Source: Subtercola sp. (GTDB taxonomy: Bacteria > Actinomycetota > Actinomycetes > Actinomycetales > Microbacteriaceae). From it: a DNA stretch of 64,000 nt. The notes beneath the pieces are model-generated. The model searched no databases. It was given only the letters and a program-made list of their open reading frames with translations, and was not told the origin of the DNA. The DNA lies in assembly GCA_025463765.1 (NCBI GenBank), contig JAODBC010000027.1, forward strand, positions 1 to 64,000, written 5' to 3'. A program made the position numbers and the translations under genes. This document shows positions 9,901-15,960 of the stretch, piece after piece (positions within the stretch are counted from its first letter, which is position 1; every line of letters starts with the position of its first letter).

Positions 9901-10166
9901 CGCTCGATGTAGTGCTCCGGGTCGTCGCGGCGCAGCATCGAGTGCCCCATCGCGCGAATCTGCAGCGAGCCCTCTTCGTTTGCCGAATACGTCTGCTGAT
10001 CGAGCTCGGTCTCGTGCACCAACGCGTACGAGGTGATGAGGTAACGCCCGACCGACGGCACCCAGTGCACACCACCCTCGGCGCGCAGCCGGTCGTAAAT
10101 GGGAAAGGGGTCGCGATAGAGGTCGGGAATCGTGACCCAGTCTGCGACCGGCGGGCGGATTGTCAT
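6957..10166 (-). CDS. Three-domain self-contained P450: GcoA-like P450 - FprA-type reductase - flavodoxin
   Basis: One 1069-aa chain holds a whole P450 electron-transfer system. Residues 1-393 are a cytochrome P450 with ExxR (Glu272, Arg275) and heme Cys343 in FGKGVHVCLG. Its I-helix reads IGGGLNEPRD (231-240), without the usual acid-Thr pair; this and WVFRGMTKMPVRW resemble guaiacol O-demethylase GcoA. Residues 424-800 are an adrenodoxin-reductase/FprA-type domain: FAD motif AIVGAGPAGL, YGLVSFGVAPDH, NADP fold VVVGNGNVAMD, GRSEPARAKF and GWVRRGPRGTIPDQ. Residues 885-1060 are a flavodoxin (LFGTESGNSE, CSTYGDGELP, FGLGDRSYT), interrupted at 909-938 by a Gly/Ser insert. Electrons should run NADPH-FAD-FMN-heme. 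GAGGAG lies 5 nt before the ATG. A methoxyaryl O-demethylase role is inferred. Confidence 0.93.
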   Translation of the reverse strand: MTIRPPVADWVTIPDLYRDPFPIYDRLRAEGGVHWVPSVGRYLITSYALVHETELDQQTYSANEEGSLQIRAMGHSMLRRDDPEHYIERKSWQPVLRPGAVKKIWTSVFERNADRYLNELIDKGLGADFIWDFSAPFAAENLREILGFHNVDQTDLQRWSQTMIDATGNYADNPEVWAKGQRSFDEVDVALDEMVAWHTAHPDHSLISSLLAVPEDRLPMERIRANIKMTIGGGLNEPRDALGVAMWALLTHPDQLEAVRRDEAGYTLAFDEALRWIAPIGLYSRQVTRETSLGAVTLPAGARLGICVLSANRDENVWPNAAAFDVAREVKPHLAFGKGVHVCLGAWVARAQVATVAMPAVLARLEGLELVPDAPAELGGWVFRGMTKMPVRWGADSRRTAAVAERLERSDTLDREAQTTVSPSFAIVGAGPAGLFTAQALRARFPEASIDVFEALPVPYGLVSFGVAPDHQGTKLIAHQFERLFSRDGVRFHGNVRVGGGDPDDGAGVTLETLRAAFDAVVVATGLHADLPLSIPGADLPGVVGAGRLTRTLNSHPDEVGGPPRLGSDVVVVGNGNVAMDVVRLLARHPDGFEGTDMHPGIHSAVAGAVRTIHIVGRSEPARAKFDPVMVRELAALPGVVHEVHGAALSSLGEGKDARLDAVRALTAAMPTSTSMSTSVADDRARVRVVWWFGHQPVTIRSGAEWQIEAVELRGHDRTVVVVDATSVVTAIGFGAGPTETTFADTLELLEQGRIEPGLYAAGWVRRGPRGTIPDQRTDSRMLARIIEQDLAARGIGSSALSARAERPRFTPPPNAIDFDGWRRIDLLERSAAPAGRLRAKSTSLAAMLDAARSTIDLPDRPSARVEQRRANEPDDVAAGSVRQPVTILFGTESGNSELVADDLRQSLRSGGTGSGSRGGSGTGSGGGSGAGSGSVTGRDVRVADLADVTAADLDASRLYLIVCSTYGDGELPTSARRLNEALRAEHPDLSALRYAMFGLGDRSYTRTYSRGSEILDETLSSLGATRVGEYGRHDAGGPLDVAEAALEWADGVLAHLGDMVGASPSARS
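7353..7442 (-). repeat. Gly/Ser-coding repeat inside the flavodoxin domain
   Basis: A run of degenerate GGY/AGY codons encodes about 30 Gly, Ser and Thr residues (909-938 of the P450 fusion) between the first helix and second strand of the flavodoxin. The frame is kept. It probably forms a floppy surface loop produced by repeat slippage. Confidence 0.75.
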
Positions 10167-10254
10167 CGCATCTCCTCGGAACGTCGTTGTCGATTACGAG
10201 TATGTGCGTCGCAACACCCGGAGAAAAGCGCGCATAGTAGCGATGAAAGCTCCA

Positions 10255-10260
10255 TATAAT
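10255..10260 (+). promoter_or_regulatory. Consensus -10 box for leaderless lysR
   Basis: TATAAT lies exactly 6 nt before the ATG at 10267. Transcription starting about 7 nt after the box would begin at the start codon itself. No Shine-Dalgarno sequence precedes this ATG. Confidence 0.6.
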
Positions 10261-10266
10261 CGATTT

Positions 10267-11268
10267 ATGGATTCTCGGTCACCGTTGACCGCGCCCGACT
10301 TCTCGCTGCGCCAACTCTCGTACCTCATCGCCGTCGCCGATGCTGGCACCATCGTGGCGGCCGCGCGCAGCCTGCATATCTCCCCTTCAGCCGTTTCAGA
10401 CGCGCTCACCGAACTTGAGACCAGCCTCGGCAGCCGCCTGTGCGTGCGGCGAAAAGCGCACGGCGTCACGCTCACTCCGGCCGGCCTGCAGGTCGTCAAC
10501 GACGGGCGGATGCTGCTGCGCGAGGCGGCCGCCATACAGCAGGGCCTGCGCTCGTCGGCAACGGAACTCGCCGGGCCCATCGCCATCGGCTGCTACCCGA
10601 CGCTCGCCCCGATCGTGCTGCCTCCGCTGCTGTCGGAGTTCGGCGCCGAGCATCCACAGGTCGACATGTCGCTCGTCGAGGTCACCCACGACCAACTCGC
10701 GGGCCGTCTCGAGTCGGGCGAGATCGACGTCGCCTTCGTGTACGACACCATGATTCCGGGCATCCCGAGGCGGGCCAGCCTGTTTCGGCTACCCGCACAC
10801 GTGCTGCTCGCCGCCGATCATCCACTGGCCGGGCAGCCGACGGTGCGGCTCGACGACCTGATCGAGCAGGACCTCATTCTGCTCGACTCTCCGCCGTCGG
10901 CCACACACACGCTGTCGCTGTTCGAGGCGCAGGGGCTGCGCCCGCGCATCCGCCACCGCACCTCGAACTACGAGGCCGTGCGCACCCTCGTCGGCCGCGG
11001 GCTCGGCTACAGCGTGCTTGTTCAGCGACCGCGAAACCCGGCCTCATACGAGGGTTTTGCCCTCGTGATGAAAGAGATCGACCCGCCCGTCGAGCCGGTC
11101 GCCGTCGACGTGATCTGGAGCGCCGAGCACGAGCCGTCGGCGCGCGTCAGGGCCCTGGTCGAGTTCGCGAAGGGCGTGCAGTGGCCCAGAGTTCAGGGCG
11201 CGGCCGCCGTCGTGAATCCGATGGCGCCTACAGCGCCCGAGGCGCCTCCCGCTTCGACAGAAGGATGA
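10267..11268 (+). CDS. LysR family transcriptional regulator
   Basis: The protein of about 333 aa has an N-terminal LysR winged helix (LRQLSYLIAVADAGTIVAAA, then SPSAVSDALTELE) and a two-lobed effector domain starting at GPIAIGCYP. I choose the ATG at 10267 over 10243 because TATAAT sits 6 nt upstream, pointing to a leaderless mRNA. It is divergent from the P450 fusion across about 100 bp and directly upstream of the HtaA-type gene, so it probably controls both. The C-terminal tail is Ala/Pro-rich and probably disordered. The effector is unknown; an aromatic acid or ether is plausible. Confidence 0.88.
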   Translation: MDSRSPLTAPDFSLRQLSYLIAVADAGTIVAAARSLHISPSAVSDALTELETSLGSRLCVRRKAHGVTLTPAGLQVVNDGRMLLREAAAIQQGLRSSATELAGPIAIGCYPTLAPIVLPPLLSEFGAEHPQVDMSLVEVTHDQLAGRLESGEIDVAFVYDTMIPGIPRRASLFRLPAHVLLAADHPLAGQPTVRLDDLIEQDLILLDSPPSATHTLSLFEAQGLRPRIRHRTSNYEAVRTLVGRGLGYSVLVQRPRNPASYEGFALVMKEIDPPVEPVAVDVIWSAEHEPSARVRALVEFAKGVQWPRVQGAAAVVNPMAPTAPEAPPASTEG

Positions 11269-11270
11269 TC

Positions 11271-11726
11271 ATGAAAGAGTTGCACTGGGCCATCAAGTCG
11301 TCGTTCGTCGCCTATGTGCGCGGCATGCCCGACGGCCGGGTCGTGCTCGGGGGCGGGGCGCGCGAAGAGGGCGGCGTCTTCGTGTTTCCGCAGGCGGGCG
11401 ACGGCGAGAATCGTGCCGCGGAGGCCACCCCGAGCGAGACATTCACCGGCACAGTTCTCTTCGAAGGCCACGACGGCCTCATGCGGGTCGAGTTCCGTGA
11501 CCCGGCGATCGTCGAGGTCGACGGCCGCACCGTGCTGACGCTCGCCGACTCCGCGGCACCGGATGCCCGCCTCACCTTCGCGACGCTCGACCTCGGCCCG
11601 GGCATCCACTCGCCACGCCCCGGTACTCACGTCGCACTGACCCCCGACGGCGCCGACCTCTTCTTCGGCCCCTACGAAGAGGGCACCCCCTTCGACGACC
11701 TGCGCCTCCTCATCCTCGAGCCCTGA
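11271..11726 (+). CDS. Small soluble HtaA-domain (heme-binding) protein
   Basis: This 151-aa protein is a single HtaA domain, the heme-binding module known from corynebacterial heme uptake. The pattern is visible in LHWAIKSSFVAYVRG, FTGTVLFEGHDGLMRVEF and the VDGRTVLTLAD strand. Tyr15 and His67 sit where the family's heme-ligand Tyr and its His partner are expected, from memory of the family rather than an alignment. Unlike cell-surface HtaA it has no signal peptide or membrane anchor, so it should be cytoplasmic. AGAAGG precedes the ATG and the gene follows lysR by 2 nt. Next to a P450 gene it might buffer or deliver heme; that role is a guess. Confidence 0.72.
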   Translation: MKELHWAIKSSFVAYVRGMPDGRVVLGGGAREEGGVFVFPQAGDGENRAAEATPSETFTGTVLFEGHDGLMRVEFRDPAIVEVDGRTVLTLADSAAPDARLTFATLDLGPGIHSPRPGTHVALTPDGADLFFGPYEEGTPFDDLRLLILEP

Positions 11727-11957
11727 CCTCCCCTCCCCTCCTTCCCCCTCCCTCCTCCCTCCCTGACCTCCCCCCTCCTCCCTCCCGCCTCTCGGAATCG
11801 ACTTTGCGAAAAAGCCCCTTCCCGAGGGATTTTGGGGGCCTTTTCGCGAACTCGATTGCGAGATCACGAGAGAGCGAGCCCAGACGGGAGAGCGGAGACG
11901 GGAGAGAGGAGACGGGAGGCGAAGACGGGAGGGAGAAGACGGGAGGGCGGAGGTGCG
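11727..11957. terminator. Convergent terminator module A (C/T tract - hairpin - G/A tract)
   Basis: After the HtaA gene stop comes about 65 nt of nearly pure C/T, then a hairpin with arms 11798-11818 and 11834-11855 (18 of 21 pairs; core GCGAAAAAGCCCC), then about 75 nt rich in G/A up to the hpaI stop. Read from either gene, the transcript first passes a C/U-rich, G-poor stretch and then the hairpin. The hairpin core recurs near 20.2 and 49.8 kb. Two-way termination is inferred. Confidence 0.65.
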
Positions 11958-12797
11958 TCAGTAGCTCGAGGTCACGCCGCCGTCGGGGCCCGCGGGGATG
12001 AAGCGCGCGGCGAGCTGCTCTGAGCCGCGGGCGAGCAGGGCCACGTCGGCTCCGACGAGTATGAAGTCGACTCCGGCAGCCAGGTAGCGGCGGGCGAGCG
12101 GCTCAGCGAAGGCGTTCACGCCGACCGGTTTGCCGAGCGCCTTCACCGCGGCGATGCAGTGTTCGACGGCGGCGACCACGTCGGGGTGGTCTTGCTGCCC
12201 GAGCAGCCCCATCGATGCGGCGAGGTCTGACGGCCCCACGAAGACGGCGTCAACACCATCGACGGCGGCGATTTCGGCAACGTTGGCGACGGCATCCACT
12301 GACTCGATCTGCACGATGATCGTGATGTCGTCGCCGGCGTTCTGCAGGTACCCGTCGATGCGGTTCCAGCGCGAGGCTCGGGCCAGCGCCGACCCGACAC
12401 CGCGGATGCCCGCTGGAGGGTACTGCGAACTCGAGACCGCGAGCCGCGCCAGGTCGGCGGTGTCGACCATCGGAATCAGCAGCGTCTGCACCCCGAGATC
12501 GAGGTACTGCTTCACGATCACCGGGTCGAGCACCGGCGGCCGCACCACCGGCAGAACCGGGTAGCCGTGCACCGCCTGCAACTGTGCGAGCAGCGACTCG
12601 AGGCCGTTCGGGCTGTGTTCGGCGTCGATCAGCAGCCAGTCCAGGCCCGATCCGGCGCAGATCTCGGCGACGAGCGCATTCCCGCTGCAGACCCACATGC
12701 CGGCGAGCGGCCGGCCCGCCGAGGCGATGCCCGCCGAGAACGACGCGGCAGGCACCGGATGCCCGTTCGGGCCCGTTTCGTTCACTCGAAGTGACAC
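11958..12797 (-). CDS. hpaI: 4-hydroxy-2-oxo-heptane-1,7-dioate aldolase (HpcH/HpaI family)
   Basis: The 279-aa class II aldolase should split 4-hydroxy-2-oxoheptanedioate into pyruvate and succinate semialdehyde, the last carbon-carbon cleavage of the homoprotocatechuate route. Family marks are the GLDWLLIDAEHSPNG segment, VVRPP, the metal-binding Glu in IIVQIES, and VDAVFVGPSDLAASMG. I place the start at GTG 12797, which has GGGAG 6 nt upstream and overlaps hpaH by 16 nt; a GTG at 12785 that forms a GTGA overlap is an alternative. hpaH and hpaI are co-transcribed, divergent from the hpaG-like operon. Succinate semialdehyde would pass to the gabD product encoded at 18630. Confidence 0.9.
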   Translation of the reverse strand: MSLRVNETGPNGHPVPAASFSAGIASAGRPLAGMWVCSGNALVAEICAGSGLDWLLIDAEHSPNGLESLLAQLQAVHGYPVLPVVRPPVLDPVIVKQYLDLGVQTLLIPMVDTADLARLAVSSSQYPPAGIRGVGSALARASRWNRIDGYLQNAGDDITIIVQIESVDAVANVAEIAAVDGVDAVFVGPSDLAASMGLLGQQDHPDVVAAVEHCIAAVKALGKPVGVNAFAEPLARRYLAAGVDFILVGADVALLARGSEQLAARFIPAGPDGGVTSSY

Positions 12798-13567
12798 GTG
12801 ATGCTCCCGAGCGTTCCGTAGTCGGCGAACACCGTATCGCCCGCGTACACCCACATCGGGCGGGTGAACGAGCCGGCGAGAATGATCTCGCCCGCCCCGA
12901 GCGCTGCCCCGTGCGGCGCGATCTTGTTGGCGAGCCACGCCACGCCCGACGCCGGGTGGTTCAGCACCCCGGCCGACACCCCCGTCTCTTCGATGCTCTG
13001 GTTGCGGTACAGCAGCCCGCTCACCCAGCGCAGGTCGACATCATCGGGCCGCACGGGTCGGCCACCGGTCACCATGACGCCCATGGCGGCGTTGTCGCTG
13101 ATGGTGTCGACGATGGTGCGACCCTCCATCTGAATGCGCGAGTCGAGAATCTCGAGGGCCGGAACGACATACTCGGTCGCCCGCAGAACGTCGAAGATCG
13201 AGCATCCGGGGCCCTGCAGCGGCGCCTTCAACACAAACGCGAGCTCCATCTCGACGCGCGGGTGCGTGTAGGCGTTCCACTGCAGGGTGGTGCCGGTCTC
13301 GAAGACCATGTCGTCGAAGATGAGCCCGTAGTCGGGTTCGGTGATGCCGGTGGCCATCTGCATGGCGCGGGAGGTGAGGCCGATTTTGCGACCCACGAGC
13401 CTGCGGCCGGCGGCCTCGCGGCGGCTGCCCCAGAGCGCCTGCACGGCGTAGGAGTCGTCGATGGTCATGTCGGGGTACCGGGCGGTGAGCCGCTCGATCG
13501 GCACCCGGTTCGCTGCCGCTTCGACGAGTTCGTCGGCGATGCGCTCAATATGGTCTGGTTCGAGCAT
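12782..13567 (-). CDS. hpaH: 2-oxo-hept-3-ene-1,7-dioate hydratase
   Basis: This 261-aa enzyme belongs to the hydratase/decarboxylase branch of the FAH superfamily and hydrates 2-oxohept-3-enedioate for the following aldolase. Diagnostic segments are GRKIGLTSRAMQ, EPDYGLIFDDM, the metal site PRVEMELAFVL with its E-x-E, and NHPASGVAWLANK. Length matches HpaH (about 265 aa). GAAGGA lies 5 nt before ATG. It is divergent from the FAH-RraA gene; the 103-bp gap holds candidate GntR-type sites. It overlaps hpaI, which supports translational coupling. Confidence 0.93.
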   Translation of the reverse strand: MLEPDHIERIADELVEAAANRVPIERLTARYPDMTIDDSYAVQALWGSRREAAGRRLVGRKIGLTSRAMQMATGITEPDYGLIFDDMVFETGTTLQWNAYTHPRVEMELAFVLKAPLQGPGCSIFDVLRATEYVVPALEILDSRIQMEGRTIVDTISDNAAMGVMVTGGRPVRPDDVDLRWVSGLLYRNQSIEETGVSAGVLNHPASGVAWLANKIAPHGAALGAGEIILAGSFTRPMWVYAGDTVFADYGTLGSITCHFE

Positions 13568-13625
13568 GGCTTCCTTCAGTGGATTCAGCGGTGGACCCCT
13601 TGGGTGAAATCGACTCTACCAGATC

Positions 13626-13658
13626 GTATATCTTTTGTGATACTGTCTTTTTCGACAG
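13626..13658. promoter_or_regulatory. Candidate GntR operator and promoter of the hpa divergent region
   Basis: GTAT-N10-ATAC lies at 13626-13643 and a second inverted repeat, CTGTC-TTTTTC-GACAG, at 13643-13658. The AT-rich core stands out from the surrounding GC-rich DNA. Both lie between hpaH and the FAH-RraA gene, upstream of both. FadR-subfamily GntR proteins favour short palindromes of this size, so the GntR protein encoded at 15200 is the likely binder. Confidence 0.45.
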
Positions 13659-13670
13659 ACAGGAACGCCG

Positions 13671-15203
13671 ATGACACTGCCGCCATTGCACCCGACACCA
13701 CCGCAGCCGACTCCCTTCGAGCCGAGCCTCACGAAGAAGATCGTCGCCGTGCATCTCAGCTATCCCTCGCGAGCCGCCCAGCGCGGTCGCACGCCGGCGT
13801 TCGCCTCGTACTTCTTAAAGCCCACCTCGTCGATCGCGGCCACGGGCGGCGAGATCGAACGCCCCGCCGGTACCGAGCTGCTCGCCTTCGAGGGCGAGAT
13901 CGCGCTCATCATCGGCCGATCCGTTCGCCGCGTCACGCCCGAGCAGGGCTGGGCCGCCGTCTCGGGCGTCACCGCCGCCAACGACTTCGGTGTGTACGAC
14001 CTGCGGCTCGTCGACAAGGGCTCGAACCTGCGCAACAAGGGCGGCGACGGCTTCACGCCACTCGGCCCGCTCATCATCGCGACCGACGGGCTCGCCGAGG
14101 GCGGGTTTCGCGTGCGCACCTGGGTCAACGGCGAGCTCGCGCAGAACGACACCAGCGACACCCTGCTCTTTCCGTTCGGCCAGCTCGTCTCCGACCTCTC
14201 GCAGCTCGTGACGCTCGAGCCGGGCGATGTGATTCTCACCGGCACGCCTGCCGGCTCGTCGGTAGTCGTTCCGGGCGACACCGTCGAGATCGAAGTGGAT
14301 GCGCCCGACGCTCCGGGCGCGCCGTCGAGCGGGCGGCTCGTGACCACGGTCATCCAGGGCACAGCGGAGTTGCCGCCGTACAGCGCACCCCCGCAGGTCG
14401 ACGACAACCAGCGCGCCGAGGCGTGGGGCAGCGCCGAGGCGGCGGGCCTGGAGCCTGAGCCCGCAGACGCCGCGCCGGTCACCGAACCCGCCACCACGGC
14501 CCCCTTCGTGCTCACCGCCGAGCTGAAGGCGAAGATCAACAGCGTCGCGACGGCCACGCTCAGTTCTCAGCTGCGCAAGCGCGGGCTCGACAACGTGTCG
14601 ATCGACGGCCTGCAGACCACGAGACCGGATGCCCGGCTGGTCGGCCGCGCCCGAACGCTGCGCTACATTCCGAACCGCGAAGACCTCTTCACGGCGCATG
14701 GCGAGGGATACAACGCCCAGAAGCGCATCGTCGACTCCCTCGCCCCTGACGACGTTCTCGTCATGGAGGCCCGCGGCGAGCACGGCAGCGGCACCATCGG
14801 CGACATTCTCGCGCTTCGGGCGCAGCTGCTCGGGGCGGCCGGCATCGTGACCGACGGCGGGCTGCGCGACCTGGCGATCGTCTCGGGGCTCGACATTCCG
14901 ACGTACCACGGCGGCGGGCATCCCGCGGTGCTCGGCCGGCGGCATGTGCCGTGGGACATCGATCTCACGATCGCCTGCGGCGGGGCATCCGTTCAGCCCG
15001 GCGATGTGATCGTCGGCGACGCAGACGGGCTGCTGGTCATTCCGCCCGCCCTCGTCGAAGAGGTGGTCGACGCGGCCATCGTGCAAGAAGACGAAGAGAC
15101 GTTCATGGCCGAGCGCGTCGAGGCCGGCGAGCGCATCGAAGGCCTCTTTCCGATGAACGCGCAATGGAGAGAAAGGTACGCCGAATGGAAGGCCGAGCGG
15201 TGA
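13671..15203 (+). CDS. FAH-domain isomerase (HpaG-like) fused to an RraA-like aldolase/decarboxylase
   Basis: The 510-aa protein joins two folds. Residues about 20-240 are a fumarylacetoacetate-hydrolase-family domain like HpaG (FEGEIALIIG with the metal Glu, ANDFGVYDLR, KGSNLRNKGGDGFTPLGP, PGDVILTGTPAGSS). After an acidic Ala/Pro linker (about 241-280), residues 282-475 are RraA-like, the 4-hydroxy-4-methyl-2-oxoglutarate aldolase fold (GSGTIGDIL, then TDGGLRD with Arg399-Asp400). In enteric HpaG two FAH domains do the decarboxylation and isomerisation of the open-ring tricarboxylate. RraA-fold enzymes can decarboxylate oxaloacetate, so this domain may replace the decarboxylase. Its stop overlaps the GntR start. 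Confidence 0.85.
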   Translation: MTLPPLHPTPPQPTPFEPSLTKKIVAVHLSYPSRAAQRGRTPAFASYFLKPTSSIAATGGEIERPAGTELLAFEGEIALIIGRSVRRVTPEQGWAAVSGVTAANDFGVYDLRLVDKGSNLRNKGGDGFTPLGPLIIATDGLAEGGFRVRTWVNGELAQNDTSDTLLFPFGQLVSDLSQLVTLEPGDVILTGTPAGSSVVVPGDTVEIEVDAPDAPGAPSSGRLVTTVIQGTAELPPYSAPPQVDDNQRAEAWGSAEAAGLEPEPADAAPVTEPATTAPFVLTAELKAKINSVATATLSSQLRKRGLDNVSIDGLQTTRPDARLVGRARTLRYIPNREDLFTAHGEGYNAQKRIVDSLAPDDVLVMEARGEHGSGTIGDILALRAQLLGAAGIVTDGGLRDLAIVSGLDIPTYHGGGHPAVLGRRHVPWDIDLTIACGGASVQPGDVIVGDADGLLVIPPALVEEVVDAAIVQEDEETFMAERVEAGERIEGLFPMNAQWRERYAEWKAER

Positions 15204-15958
15204 CGACAGCAGACGGTATCGCGGCACCAGACGACGCAGCACCCGTTACGGCCGCACCCGCGACGGCGGCGCCCGCCAGCGACACGACGCAGAGTAAATC
15301 GCAGCTCGCCTACCACTACATCAAGTCGCGCATCTCCGACGGCACCTTCTCGCCCGGCTACCGGCTCGTGCTCGGCACCATCGCCAAACAGCTGCACATC
15401 AGCGTCGTACCGGTGCGGGAGGCCATCCGCCGTCTCGAAGCCGAGGGCCTCATCACCTTCGAACGCAACATCGGCGCCCAGGTCGCGCTCTTCGACGAGT
15501 CAGAGTACCTCTACTCGATGCAGACTCTCGCGCTCGTCGAGGGCGCAGCCACGGCCCTCTCGGCGCCGGCCATCACGGCCGCCGACATCGCGCGGGCCCG
15601 CGCCATCAACGAGCAGATGATCGAGTGCCTCGAACACTTCGACCCGAACCGCTTCACCGCACTGAACACGGCGTTTCACTCCGTGCTCTACGAACGGTGC
15701 CCGAATCCGCACATTCTCGACCTCGTGCACCGCGGCTGGGCCCGGCTCAGTACGCTGCGCGACTCGGTATTCGGCTTCGTGCCCGGCCGCGCCCGCGAGT
15801 CGGTGGTCGAGCACGAAGACCTGCTGCGCCGCATCGAGACGGGCGACGACACGCTCGATCTCGAACTCGCCGCACGCCGCCACCGGCTGGGCACGCTCGA
15901 TGCCCTGCTCGCGTTTCAGGCCGAACACCACATCCACCCGCACTCACCAGAAGGCTGA
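15200..15958 (+). CDS. GntR family (FadR subfamily) regulator of the hpa genes
   Basis: The 252-aa protein has an Ala/Pro/Thr-rich N-terminal tail, a GntR winged helix (QLAYHYIKSRISDGTF, then HISVVPVREAIRRLEAEGLI) and an FCD-type all-helical effector domain. The best start is GTG 15200, which overlaps the previous stop (GTGA) and has GGAAGG 7 nt upstream; ATG 15185 is possible. It sits inside the operon, 2 nt before hpaE. It probably controls the hpaHI/hpaG divergent promoters in response to a homoprotocatechuate-pathway intermediate; that is an inference from position. Confidence 0.88.
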   Translation: MTTADGIAAPDDAAPVTAAPATAAPASDTTQSKSQLAYHYIKSRISDGTFSPGYRLVLGTIAKQLHISVVPVREAIRRLEAEGLITFERNIGAQVALFDESEYLYSMQTLALVEGAATALSAPAITAADIARARAINEQMIECLEHFDPNRFTALNTAFHSVLYERCPNPHILDLVHRGWARLSTLRDSVFGFVPGRARESVVEHEDLLRRIETGDDTLDLELAARRHRLGTLDALLAFQAEHHIHPHSPEG

Positions 15959-15960
15959 TC

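Noticed and set aside
11958..12938. Longer start for hpaI at 12938
   Set aside because: It would overlap hpaH by more than 150 nt; GTG 12797 has a good ribosome site and the normal family N-terminus.
12584..14458. 624-codon plus-strand frame across hpaH, the promoter gap and the FAH-RraA gene
   Set aside because: It runs through two well-supported genes and their control region and shows Arg-rich shadow composition.
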